Shown here in pieces: positions 46,271-54,835 of a stretch of DNA of 64,000 nt. The position numbers and the translations under genes were made by a program. The number at the start of each line of letters is the position of its first letter. The first letter of the stretch is position 1. The DNA is taken from the NCBI GenBank assembly GCA_024685285.1, contig JAIKVZ010000033.1:1-64000 (forward strand). Reading direction: 5' to 3'. The DNA comes from Bacteroidales bacterium. Its GTDB lineage: Bacteria; Bacteroidota; Bacteroidia; Bacteroidales; P3. A model generated the notes under the pieces. That model had not been told where the DNA came from. It ran no database searches and was given only the letters and a program-made list of their open reading frames with translations.

Positions 46271-47338
46271 ATGGAAGAGCTTGAAGACACTGTCATCGAT
46301 CAGCCCGAAGAAGGCGAACTCTACGAGCACCACCGTATCGTGGTTGACCGTGGACAGGAGATGGTACGCATAGACAAGTATCTGCAGTCCAGGCTCGAAG
46401 GTGTGTCGCGAAACAAGATACAGGCTGCTGCCAAAGCAGGCTGTATAGTGGTGAACGGCAAAGCTGTGAAGTCCAATTACCGCATCAAGCCTCTTGATGT
46501 CATAAGTGTGCTTTTGCCAGAGCCTCCTCACAATTTCGAACTGCTGCCGGAGGATATTCCATTCAATATAACCTACGAAGATGAAGACGTGTTGGTAGTT
46601 GACAAGCAGGCTGGTCTTGTGGTGCATCCAGGAGTGGGCAACTACACCGGCACACTGCTCAACGGGCTCCTATATTACTACCAGGGCAAGACCGATGCCA
46701 ATGGTGAACCGATAGAGCCACGTTTGGTGCATCGTATCGATAAAGACACCACAGGTCTGCTATTGGTGGCAAAGACCGAGGGCGCACAGGCAGTTCTTGC
46801 CAAACAGTTTTTTGAACACACCATCGAACGTAAGTATCTGGCTTTGGTGTGGGGCGATTTCGCTGAAAACACAGGCACTATTGAAGGCAACCTTGGACGC
46901 TCGCCCAAGGATAGGCGTGTTATGTGCGTTTATCCTAAAGACGATACCCTGCCCGAGGAGCAACAGCGCGGCAAGCACGCCGTAACCCACTACCGTGTGG
47001 TTGAGCGCTTTGGCTATGTAACCCTCGTGGAGTGTGTTCTTGAAACCGGACGCACTCATCAAATCAGGGCCCATATGCGTCATATTGGGCATCCTCTCTT
47101 TAGCGATGCGGCCTATGGTGGCAACGAGATCTTGAAAGGTACAACATTTTCGAAATACAAGCAATTTGTCGACAACTGCTTTACTCTTATGCCTCGGCAG
47201 GCCTTGCATGCGCGTGTGCTTGGGTTCGAACATCCAACGACTCACCAGCATTTACACTTCGAGAGCCCTATGCCTGCCGATTTTGAAGCGGTGCTGGCCA
47301 AGTGGCGCAACTATTCAAAGTCAGTCCAACTCGATTAG
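46271..47338 (+). CDS. rluD: 23S rRNA pseudouridine synthase RluD-type
   Basis: The 355-residue protein has an S4 RNA-binding domain (RIDKYLQSRLEGVSRNKIQA, then GCIVVNGKAVKSNYRI) and a RluA-type catalytic domain with the aspartate in PRLVHRIDKDTTGLLLVAKT, plus ERKYLALVWGDF and GRTHQIRAHMRHIGHPLFSD. It isomerises uridines in 23S rRNA helix 69 by family analogy. It begins six bases after the T9SS cargo gene and is followed three bases later by the YbaK-like gene. Confidence 0.93.
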   Translation: MEELEDTVIDQPEEGELYEHHRIVVDRGQEMVRIDKYLQSRLEGVSRNKIQAAAKAGCIVVNGKAVKSNYRIKPLDVISVLLPEPPHNFELLPEDIPFNITYEDEDVLVVDKQAGLVVHPGVGNYTGTLLNGLLYYYQGKTDANGEPIEPRLVHRIDKDTTGLLLVAKTEGAQAVLAKQFFEHTIERKYLALVWGDFAENTGTIEGNLGRSPKDRRVMCVYPKDDTLPEEQQRGKHAVTHYRVVERFGYVTLVECVLETGRTHQIRAHMRHIGHPLFSDAAYGGNEILKGTTFSKYKQFVDNCFTLMPRQALHARVLGFEHPTTHQHLHFESPMPADFEAVLAKWRNYSKSVQLD

Positions 47339-47341
47339 TTT

Positions 47342-47818
47342 ATGGGCAAGATAAACAAGACCAACGCGGCACGCATTCTCGACCGCCTCAAAGTGTCATA
47401 CACCTTGGTGCCATACAAAGTAGACGAGAACGACTTGGGTGCCGAGCACGTGGCGGCACAATTGGGCGAGCCTGTCGAGCAGGTCTTCAAGACATTGGTG
47501 TTGCGTGGCGACCGCACGGGACATTTTGTATGCGTGGTGCCGGCCATGGCTGAGGTCGACTTGAAAAAAGCCGCCCATGCTTCGGGCAATAAGAAATGCG
47601 ACCTCATTCCTTTGCGCGAGTTGCAGCCTTTGACGGGATACATCCGCGGCGGTTGCAGTCCCATAGGCATGAAAAAGGCACAGCCAACATATATCGATGC
47701 CACCTGTATGAATTATACATATATATATGTCAGTGCAGGTATGCGCGGCTTGCAGTTCCGCATAGCCCCGGGCGACCTTGTAGAGGCCTCGCAAGCCACG
47801 GTGGTTGATATTATTTAG
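47342..47818 (+). CDS. ybaK: Cys-tRNA(Pro)/aminoacyl-tRNA deacylase (YbaK/EbsC)
   Basis: The 158-residue protein matches YbaK: KVSYTLVPYKVDENDLGAEH, QVFKTLVLRGDRTGHFVCVV, KKAAHASGNKKCDLIPLREL and LTGYIRGGCSPIGMKKAQPT, the last with the conserved G-x-C-SP-G loop. It hydrolyses mischarged Cys-tRNA(Pro) and related mistakes. It lies three bases after rluD. Confidence 0.92.
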   Translation: MGKINKTNAARILDRLKVSYTLVPYKVDENDLGAEHVAAQLGEPVEQVFKTLVLRGDRTGHFVCVVPAMAEVDLKKAAHASGNKKCDLIPLRELQPLTGYIRGGCSPIGMKKAQPTYIDATCMNYTYIYVSAGMRGLQFRIAPGDLVEASQATVVDII

Positions 47819-47850
47819 CCCTTTTTGGCGTGCAATTGCAAAAAAATATG

Positions 47851-47858
47851 TACTTTTG
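47851..47858 (+). promoter_or_regulatory. -7 element before the lipoprotein gene
   Basis: TACTTTTG lies 20 bases before the ATG at 47879, with TTGC about 20 bases further up. It gives the lipoprotein-fabD pair its own start and argues for the internal ATG rather than 47825. Confidence 0.55.
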
Positions 47859-47878
47859 CAAAAAGTTTTAGACACAAT

Positions 47879-49558
47879 ATGAGCCGCCATCCATCTATAA
47901 TACTGCTCGTTTTGCTGTTGCTTGCCTCGTGCGCCAAGCAAGGCTACCCCACTGGCGGCCCCAAAGACACCCGTCCGCCTGAGCTTGTAGCCACCAAGCC
48001 TGCCAACGGCACGATGGATTTCGCAGCCAAGGAGTTTTTCTTGGAGTTTGACGAATATGTGAATATCAAGGATGCCGAGAACAATGTCATTGTCTCGCCT
48101 CCAATGAAGTATAAACCGGAGTACACCACCAAGGGTCACGGCATAAGAGTGCGCTTGCGCGATACCCTGCAGCCCGACGCCACCTACCTCTTCCAGTTCA
48201 AAGGGGCTATTGTCGATTTCAACGAGGGCAACCCACTGCCTTCGCTCGAGTACGTCTTCTCCACAGGCAGTAGCATCGACAGCATGGCCTTGCTCGGAAC
48301 AGTGGTCGACGCCCTCACAGGCCAGCCGCGCAAAGAGAGCCTCACGGTCATGGCCTACCCAGCCGAGTCGTTGACAGACTCGACCGCCATGCTCGTGCAG
48401 CCCACATACATAACCCGTGCCGGCGCCGACGGCAATTTCGCGTTCAACCATATCAAAGCCGGAAAATATCATTTGGTGGCCATTGTTGATGACGACAAGA
48501 ATATGCGCTTGGCTGCCACCGAGGCTATGGCTTTCTTGGACACACTTGTGCCGGCTTGCCTCATGGGCGATTCGGTGCCGCTGACTCTGCGCATTGCCGA
48601 TAGCGATGTGCCAAAGCCTCAACGGGTGCTCAAAAGCGGATACCGCCAGCGTGCCCACGCTTTTGTGGTGCTTGCCCAGCCAGCCGTAGGTCTTCAGGTT
48701 GGTGCCGACTCGGTGCGCTGGCGCCTCTGTCACAGCCACGACACCATAGACCTCTGGCATTTGAACCCCGAATGCGACACCATGATTGTGACTTTGACAG
48801 ACTCGGCTGGACTGGCCGACACCCTCAAGCTTGTCTACCGTGCGCGCCAATCTATGCGCCGTCAGCCGCAACAACTTCAGCCGCAGTCCAAGAATTTTGT
48901 GCGTGCACTGCGTTCAGGCTCGTTTGCCTATTTCGATACAGTTCGCTTTGTGTTCGAAAGCCCGGCCACACAGTTGCGCCATGCCGACTCTGCCGTCATG
49001 GTGTTATGCCTTGCCGACAGTTCGCTAACTTATTACCCTCTGCAGCTTACCCCGGATTCGACAGGCGCCACAATCGACTTTACTCCCAAACAAAGCACGG
49101 CCTACCGTATTACCTTGCTGCCACGCACCATAGCCGACCTCTACGGCCACTGGAACGATACCCTGGCTTTCGGCTTGCAGGCAACACGCCCCGAAGACTA
49201 CGGCAACATAATTCTCCACTTCAACCCCGACACAGCACAGTTAGGCCCGGCCTACTTGGTGCAGCTGCTCGACACCAAGGGCCAGGTTGTTGAAGAGCGC
49301 CGTGCCGCCGGCGCCGCCACGCTGCGGTTCGAGCACCTGAAACCTGCCACCTATACCCTGCGGGCCATTGCCGACCGCAATGCCAACGGACGCTGGGATT
49401 GTGGAAACTACCCCTCGCGCCGCCAGCCCGAAGATGTGATGTACATTGGCAAGGATTTCGAACTGCGAGCCAACTGGGACGTTGAGGAGCGCATGGACTG
49501 GCAGTCGGCTCAGCAGCAACCATTATTGAATAATTTTAACCAACAAATTGATAAATAA
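47879..49558 (+). CDS. Lipoprotein with N-terminal bacterial Ig-like (Big_5) domain
   Basis: The start at 47879 gives a lipoprotein signal (ILLVLLLLASCAKQG), so Cys13 should be lipidated, and a 559-residue protein. A glycine/proline-rich segment (GYPTGGPKDTRPPELVATKP) leads into a Big_5 domain (IVSPPMKYKPEYTTKGHGIR, YLFQFKGAIVDFNEGN). Further beta domains follow, and a C-terminal part has GPAYLVQLLDTKGQVVEERR and YTLRAIADRNANGRWDCGNY, with a SpaA-like look. The family is conserved in Bacteroidetes, always a lipoprotein, and of unknown function. fabD follows after 8 bases. Confidence 0.82.
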   Translation: MSRHPSIILLVLLLLASCAKQGYPTGGPKDTRPPELVATKPANGTMDFAAKEFFLEFDEYVNIKDAENNVIVSPPMKYKPEYTTKGHGIRVRLRDTLQPDATYLFQFKGAIVDFNEGNPLPSLEYVFSTGSSIDSMALLGTVVDALTGQPRKESLTVMAYPAESLTDSTAMLVQPTYITRAGADGNFAFNHIKAGKYHLVAIVDDDKNMRLAATEAMAFLDTLVPACLMGDSVPLTLRIADSDVPKPQRVLKSGYRQRAHAFVVLAQPAVGLQVGADSVRWRLCHSHDTIDLWHLNPECDTMIVTLTDSAGLADTLKLVYRARQSMRRQPQQLQPQSKNFVRALRSGSFAYFDTVRFVFESPATQLRHADSAVMVLCLADSSLTYYPLQLTPDSTGATIDFTPKQSTAYRITLLPRTIADLYGHWNDTLAFGLQATRPEDYGNIILHFNPDTAQLGPAYLVQLLDTKGQVVEERRAAGAATLRFEHLKPATYTLRAIADRNANGRWDCGNYPSRRQPEDVMYIGKDFELRANWDVEERMDWQSAQQQPLLNNFNQQIDK

Positions 49559-49566
49559 CACATTTT

Positions 49567-50448
49567 ATGAAAGCATACGTCTTCCCTGGACAGGGATCCC
49601 AGTTTGTGGGCATGGGCAAGGACCTTTATGAAGGCAACAAAACTTGCCGCGATATGTTTGAGCGGGCCAACGAGATTATTGGCTTCCGCATTACCGACAT
49701 CATGTTCGGCGGAACCCCCGAAGAACTCAAGCAAACCAAGGTGACCCAGCCGGCCATCTTCCTGCATTCCACCATCCTGGCCGCCTATCTGGGCGACAAA
49801 TTCCGCCCCGATATGGTGGGAGGCCATTCTCTTGGCGAGTTCTCGGCACTGGTAGCCGCCGGTGCCATGCAGTTCGACGACGGTTTGCGCCTTGTCATAG
49901 CCCGCGCTAACGCCATGCAGAAATGCTGCGAGTTGCGTCCTTCGACAATGGCCGCCGTGGTCAAGCTCGACGACAAGACGGTTGAGGATGTCTGTGCCTC
50001 GATAACCGACGAGGTGGTGGTGCCTGCCAACTACAACTGCCCCGGCCAGTTGGTCATCAGCGGCAGCATAGAGGGCGTGGCCCGTGCCGGCGAGAAGCTC
50101 AAAGAGCTTAAAGGCAAAGTGTTGCCTCTGGCGGTGGGAGGAGCCTTCCACTCACCGCTCATGGAGCCCGCCCGCATAGAGTTGGCCGAGGCCATAGAGC
50201 GCACCACCTTCAGCGAGCCCGTGTGCCCCTGCTACCAGAATGTCGATGCATTGCCGCACAGCAATCCTGCCGAAATCAAGCAGAACCTACTTATGCAGCT
50301 CACCGCCCCCGTGCGTTGGACCGCCACGGTGCAGAATATGCTCAAAGATGGCGCCGAAGAGTTCATCGAGGTAGGCCCGGGCACCGCCTTGCAGGGCATG
50401 GTGAAACGTGTCAACCCCGACGCCAACGCCCATTCGGCAGAGTATTGA
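49567..50448 (+). CDS. fabD: Malonyl-CoA:ACP transacylase FabD
   Basis: The 293-residue enzyme begins KAYVFPGQGSQFVGMGKDLY and has the nucleophile Ser88 in GGHSLGEFSALVAAG, Arg in VIARANAMQ and His in GGAFHSPLMEPAR. It transfers malonyl from CoA to acyl carrier protein, the first committed step of fatty acid chain building. Length and motif order are standard. It ends the series that started at miaB; a candidate small RNA gene follows. Confidence 0.96.
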   Translation: MKAYVFPGQGSQFVGMGKDLYEGNKTCRDMFERANEIIGFRITDIMFGGTPEELKQTKVTQPAIFLHSTILAAYLGDKFRPDMVGGHSLGEFSALVAAGAMQFDDGLRLVIARANAMQKCCELRPSTMAAVVKLDDKTVEDVCASITDEVVVPANYNCPGQLVISGSIEGVARAGEKLKELKGKVLPLAVGGAFHSPLMEPARIELAEAIERTTFSEPVCPCYQNVDALPHSNPAEIKQNLLMQLTAPVRWTATVQNMLKDGAEEFIEVGPGTALQGMVKRVNPDANAHSAEY

Positions 50449-50489
50449 TTTGATTTTCAAACTATTCCGAAAATCACCAAAAATGGTTA

Positions 50490-50520
50490 TTGTGGGGTCT
50501 CGGCTGAGGGTGTATCTTTG
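50490..50520 (+). promoter_or_regulatory. Orphan promoter after fabD
   Basis: TTG (50490-50492) is followed by 20 bases and TATCTTTG (50513-50520). No open frame of useful length follows; the terminator is about 70 bases downstream. Confidence 0.6.
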
Positions 50521-50525
50521 CACTC

Positions 50526-50618
50526 AGAAAATGGAGCCATAGAAAGTTCATAGTACCCATTTTTGTTTTAGGATTAATGTTAAATGGAGAGTCCTGGTTC
50601 AAGGGCTCTCCATTTTTT
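50526..50618 (+). ncRNA. Candidate small RNA
   Basis: A promoter (50490-50520) and a strong terminator frame a region of about 90 bases. The terminator is AAATGGAGAG (50582-50591) paired with CTCTCCATTT (50606-50615), then more T. No gene lies inside; the only frame is a three-codon ATG GAG CCA. The gap 50449-50772 otherwise holds only the G-rich repeat copy 5. It could also be a leader remnant. No known RNA family was recognised. Confidence 0.5.
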
Positions 50619-50683
50619 CAATGTGCTCATTTTCAGGAAGTTGACATTATCGGTATAATTACCTGAAATTCAATGCGTTGAAT

Positions 50684-50720
50684 GGGTTAGGTTCGGGTTA
50701 AGGTCGGGTTGGGGTCGGGT
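50684..50720 (+). repeat. G-rich convergent-junction repeat, copy 5
   Basis: GGGTTAGGTTCGGGTTAAGG then TCGGGTTGGGGTCGGGT, followed by AGGCCTCGG. It lies between fabD with its small RNA (plus) and the MBL gene (minus). The 36-base core is identical to copy 2, 38 kb away. Confidence 0.85.
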
Positions 50721-50772
50721 AGGCCTCGGCAGGAACAATGGTTTCTATATATTCTATAGGTTCTATAGCAGT

Positions 50773-52173
50773 CTAAAGCTCGACTTCATCGCGGAAATGG
50801 GGTATGCTTATGCGCTTCCAACCCACTTCGGCGAGGGTCTGGCTGAAGTGTTCTTGGGTCTGCTCTTCGCCGTGCACAAGGAATAACTGCTTGATTTTCC
50901 GCTTGTCTTGGCAGCCGATGTAGTTAATCATCTCGCTGTAGTCGGCGTGGCCGCTGAGTGAGTCGATACGGCGCAGTTCGGCGCGCACGGTGTGTGGCTG
51001 TCCGAAGATGCTCACTGTGCGGTCGCCCCGCATTATCTTGGCTCCGAGGGTGGAGGGCTCGCAGTATCCCACGCAGAGGATGGTGGTGGAGGGATCCTCG
51101 ATGTGGTTGGCCAGATGGTGTTTGACGCGGCCGGCCTCCATCATGCCCGAAGCGGCTATGATGACGCAGGGTTTGTGGCGCATATTGAGTTCCTTGGAGG
51201 CTTGCACGCTCTGTATATATTGCAGGCGGTTGAAGCCGAAGGGGTCGGGGTCGGTGCGGGTGTATTCCACAATGTCGTCGTTGAAGCACTCGGTGTGCAA
51301 ACGCATGATGTTGGTGGCCGAGGTCGAGAGGGGGCTGTCTACAAACACATCGATGTCGGGCAGCAGCTTGGCGTGCTCCAAGCGGTCGAGGGCGTAGATT
51401 ATTTCTTGCGCGCGTCCAATGGCGAAACTGGGTATGATGAGTTTGCCTTTCTTTTTGGTGCAGGTATCGAGCACGGCCATAAGGAGCTCCTGCTCAGCAG
51501 TGTCGAGGGTGGTGTGCAGGCGGTCGCCGTAGGTCGATTCCATCATCAGGTAGTCAACTTGCGGGAACGGTTCGGGGTCTTTAAGGATTTTGGTATTGTA
51601 GCGGCCAATGTCGCCGGTGAAGCCGAGGCGTATTGTGCGGCGGCCTTCCTTGATTTCGAGGTACACAAATGCCGAGCCGAGGATGTGGCCTGCGTCGAAA
51701 AACTCCACCTTCACTTCGCCCTCAATGTTGAAGGGCTTGTGGTAGGGTATGCTGATGAACGAGTTCATGGAGTTTTGCGCGTCTTCCATAGTGTATATGG
51801 GTTCAACCGGGGGCAGACCCTGTGCGCGGCGCTTCTTGTTGAAGGTCACGGTGTCCTGCTCCTGGATACGGCCGGCGTCGGCCAGCATTATGGCGCAGAG
51901 GTCGCGTGTGGCCGGGGTGCAGAGCACGGTGCCGCCGAAGCCCATCTTGTATATGTAGGGTATTAGACCGGAGTGGTCTATATGTGCGTGGCTGAGAATG
52001 AGATAGTCTATCTCGGCCGGGTCGAACCCGAGGTCGCGGTTCATGGCGTCGGTCTCCAAGCCCTTGCCTTGGTACATACCGCAATCGAGCAGTATCTTGA
52101 GGCCGCTTTTGGTGGTTATGAGGTGCTTGCTTCCGGTCACTTCGCGCGTAGCACCTAGGAATTGCAGTTTCAT
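50773..52173 (-). CDS. MBL-fold / beta-CASP RNA-processing exonuclease-like protein
   Basis: The 466-residue protein has the metallo-beta-lactamase site (LILSHAHIDHSGLIPYIYKM, the HxHxDH motif), the beta-CASP motif region (GKLIIPSFAIGRAQEIIYAL and VFVDSPLSTSATNIMR), PCVIIAASGMMEAGRVKHHL, and a C-terminal RMMBL domain (DSLSGHADYSEMINYI, LVHGEEQTQEHFSQTL). This is the CPSF73-like group, which acts as ribonucleases in archaea and eukaryotes; in Bacteroidetes the substrate is not established. It is divergent from lon and has a TAAATTTG element on its own strand at 52213-52206. Confidence 0.9.
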   Translation of the reverse strand: MKLQFLGATREVTGSKHLITTKSGLKILLDCGMYQGKGLETDAMNRDLGFDPAEIDYLILSHAHIDHSGLIPYIYKMGFGGTVLCTPATRDLCAIMLADAGRIQEQDTVTFNKKRRAQGLPPVEPIYTMEDAQNSMNSFISIPYHKPFNIEGEVKVEFFDAGHILGSAFVYLEIKEGRRTIRLGFTGDIGRYNTKILKDPEPFPQVDYLMMESTYGDRLHTTLDTAEQELLMAVLDTCTKKKGKLIIPSFAIGRAQEIIYALDRLEHAKLLPDIDVFVDSPLSTSATNIMRLHTECFNDDIVEYTRTDPDPFGFNRLQYIQSVQASKELNMRHKPCVIIAASGMMEAGRVKHHLANHIEDPSTTILCVGYCEPSTLGAKIMRGDRTVSIFGQPHTVRAELRRIDSLSGHADYSEMINYIGCQDKRKIKQLFLVHGEEQTQEHFSQTLAEVGWKRISIPHFRDEVEL

Positions 52174-52292
52174 GGTCGGTTGGGTTGGGTGTTACAAATC
52201 AGCGGCAAATTTACACAAAAAAATTGATATGGCGCACATTTTTTTGCCCAAGTGTTGCAAAAAGCATGACAAAATGGCAGTCGACTTTGACG

Positions 52293-52308
52293 TGGCACAC
52301 TTTATGCA
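52293..52308 (+). promoter_or_regulatory. Possible sigma-54 promoter of lon
   Basis: TGGCACACTTTATGCA has the GG-N10-GC spacing of sigma-54 sites and differs from TGGCACRNNNNTTGCA by one base. It lies 91 bases upstream of the lon ATG. No clear primary-sigma TAnnTTTG was seen for lon. Confidence 0.4.
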
Positions 52309-52398
52309 AAGGCTTTAACGTGGGCGCAACGTGGCCGTGTGAAACTTTTTTGCCATTTTTGCGTATACAATATCTGTTACATTGCGAACAACCAACTG

Positions 52399-54822
52399 AT
52401 GAAAAAAAAACCAGAACAGGACGAGATAGCAACCGCCGGCATAACAGGCCGCGCCGAATTTATACCGCTTATTTCAAAAGACGAAGAGGATTTCCTGCTG
52501 CGTGAGCAAGATGTGCCCGACCGTTTGCCGGTGCTCACCATAAGAGACAACGTGCTTTTCCCGGGTGTCATCATGCCCATAGCGGCCAACAGGCCCAAGT
52601 CGGTCAAGCTGCTTAAAGAGGCTGGCCGCAAGAGCCTGCGCATAGGTGTACTGGCCCAACTGGGCGACGATGACGACCCCTCGCTTGACCAAGTGTACCA
52701 TGTGGGCGTGGTGGCGCGGGTGCTCAAGGTGTTCGACCTGCCCGACGGCACTACCATGGCCGTGGTCCAGGGCTCGGAAAGGTTCGGTTTGACCCAGCTT
52801 TACATCTCATCGCCTTACAACTACGCCGATATAGTGCTCCTGCCCGAATTGCCAAACAAGCGCAAACGTGCCTTTCGCACCAACATGACCGTGCTGCGCA
52901 ACCAGTACACGGCGTTGCTGCAAGCCCGCAACCAGGGCGGACCTGTCGACAGTATTAAAGATATTGGCAGCGACAAGATTCTTATCAACTTCATTGCCAC
53001 CCATCTCGACATCAGCACCGAAGACAAGCAAAACCTGCTCTGCACCGACACCTACGAGGAACGCTTGGAGATGTTGTTGGTCCAGTTGGAGAAGGAATTG
53101 CAATACACCAAGGTGCGCGACGACATCCTCGACAAAACCCGCAACGAGATGGACCGCCAGCAGCGTGAATACTACCTCAACCAGCAGATGAGGGTTATCC
53201 AGGACGAACTTGGCGGTTCGCCCACCGACCACGATGTTGAGGAGCTGCAAGCCCGTGCCGCCAAGAAGCATTGGAACAAGAAAGTCTCGTCGGCTTTTGA
53301 CCATGAACTCGACAAGTTGAAGCGTATGCAGCTTCAGTCGCCCGACTATTCAACACAGATATCTTATCTTGACTTCATGCTCGATCTGCCGTGGGACGAT
53401 GTGAGCCGCGATGACCTGCGCGTTGACCACGCCCGCCGTGTGCTCGACCGCGACCACTATGGCATCGAGAAAGTCAAAGATCGCATTATAGAACACTTGG
53501 CCGTGCTTTCGCTCAAAGGCGATCTCAAAGCCCCGATTCTGTGCTTGGTTGGCCCCCCGGGTACTGGAAAGACCTCGTTAGGCAAGAGCATTGCCGCCGC
53601 CATGAACCGCAAGTATGTGCGTATGGCGCTTGGAGGTATGCACGACGAGTCGGAGATACGCGGCCATCGCCGTACATACATAGGTGCTATGCCGGGTCGT
53701 GTCTTGCAGAACATCAAGAAGGCCGGCACCTCGAACCCCGTGTTTGTGCTTGACGAGATAGACAAGGTGCAAGGGCAGACCGTGAACGGAGACCCAACCT
53801 CGGCTTTGCTCGAAGTGCTTGATCCTGAGCAGAACGTGGCCTTCCATGACAACTATTTGGATGTTGACTACGACCTCTCGCACGTCATGTTCATAGCCAC
53901 CGCCAACACGCTCTCCACCATACAGCCCGCTTTGCTCGATCGTATGGAGGTGATAGACCTTTCGGGCTACATCTTGGAGGAGAAGATCGAGATAGCTTCG
54001 CGCCACTTGGTGCCTCGTGCCATGAAGGAGCACGGCTTCACGCCGTCGGCCCTTAAGTTCTCGAAAGAGATTTTGACACTCATAATCAACGACTATACAC
54101 GCGAGTCGGGCGTGCGTGGGCTTGACAAGGCATTGACCAAGATAATCCGCCGGCGTGCGGTGCGTGTGGCCTCGGGCGAGACTTTCGGCCGTGGCGCTGC
54201 CCGCAATATTACCGCCGACGAGGTCCGCGAGGCCCTCGGCCTGCCTATACACAACAGCGAGCGCCGTGCTCAAGAGCCGTCCGTGGGTGTCGTCACAGGC
54301 TTGGCATGGACTCAAGTCGGTGGCGAGATTCTCTTCATCGAGGCCTCTACCTCGCATGGCAAGGGCACCTTGAGCATGACTGGAAATTTGGGCGACGTGA
54401 TGAAAGAGTCGGCCACTTTGGCATTCGAGTACCTCAAAGCCAACGCTGAGAAGTTCGGGATAGCCACCGACCTCATCGAGAACAGCAACATACACATCCA
54501 CGTGCCCGAGGGTGCCACACCCAAGGATGGCCCGTCGGCCGGCATAACCATGTTCGTGGCTATGGTGTCGGCTTTCACCGGCCGAAAAGTACGCCCCGAG
54601 ACCGCCATGACTGGTGAAATAACGTTGCGTGGCGCCGTGACACCCGTGGGTGGCATAAAAGAGAAGATTTTGGCCGCAAAGAGGGCCGGAATTACCAACA
54701 TAATATTATCTGAAGACAACCGTCGCGACATCGAGGACATCAAGGCCGAGTATCTGGCAGGCCTCGAGTTTCACTACATTACCAATATGTCGCAGGCTCT
54801 GTCACTGGCCCTGTTGCCTTAA
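52399..54822 (+). CDS. lon: ATP-dependent protease Lon (LonA)
   Basis: The start at 52399 ([20 protein letters not shown]) gives 807 residues. The N-domain ([20 protein letters not shown]) binds substrate. The AAA+ module has Walker [16 protein letters not shown], Walker [12 protein letters not shown] and arginine fingers. The protease domain has the Ser-Lys dyad Ser713 in [10 protein letters not shown] and Lys756 in [14 protein letters not shown]. It degrades damaged and regulatory proteins in the cytoplasm. A sigma-54-like site lies upstream. The next gene begins 13 bases later. Confidence 0.97.
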   Translation: MKKKPEQDEIATAGITGRAEFIPLISKDEEDFLLREQDVPDRLPVLTIRDNVLFPGVIMPIAANRPKSVKLLKEAGRKSLRIGVLAQLGDDDDPSLDQVYHVGVVARVLKVFDLPDGTTMAVVQGSERFGLTQLYISSPYNYADIVLLPELPNKRKRAFRTNMTVLRNQYTALLQARNQGGPVDSIKDIGSDKILINFIATHLDISTEDKQNLLCTDTYEERLEMLLVQLEKELQYTKVRDDILDKTRNEMDRQQREYYLNQQMRVIQDELGGSPTDHDVEELQARAAKKHWNKKVSSAFDHELDKLKRMQLQSPDYSTQISYLDFMLDLPWDDVSRDDLRVDHARRVLDRDHYGIEKVKDRIIEHLAVLSLKGDLKAPILCLVGPPGTGKTSLGKSIAAAMNRKYVRMALGGMHDESEIRGHRRTYIGAMPGRVLQNIKKAGTSNPVFVLDEIDKVQGQTVNGDPTSALLEVLDPEQNVAFHDNYLDVDYDLSHVMFIATANTLSTIQPALLDRMEVIDLSGYILEEKIEIASRHLVPRAMKEHGFTPSALKFSKEILTLIINDYTRESGVRGLDKALTKIIRRRAVRVASGETFGRGAARNITADEVREALGLPIHNSERRAQEPSVGVVTGLAWTQVGGEILFIEASTSHGKGTLSMTGNLGDVMKESATLAFEYLKANAEKFGIATDLIENSNIHIHVPEGATPKDGPSAGITMFVAMVSAFTGRKVRPETAMTGEITLRGAVTPVGGIKEKILAAKRAGITNIILSEDNRRDIEDIKAEYLAGLEFHYITNMSQALSLALLP

Positions 54823-54835
54823 AAGCCCCCGAACC

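Noticed and set aside
52175-52190. Seventh copy of the G-rich repeat upstream of the MBL gene
   Set aside because: GGTCGGTTGGGTTGGG resembles one unit only, lies at a divergent gap and lacks the conserved core.
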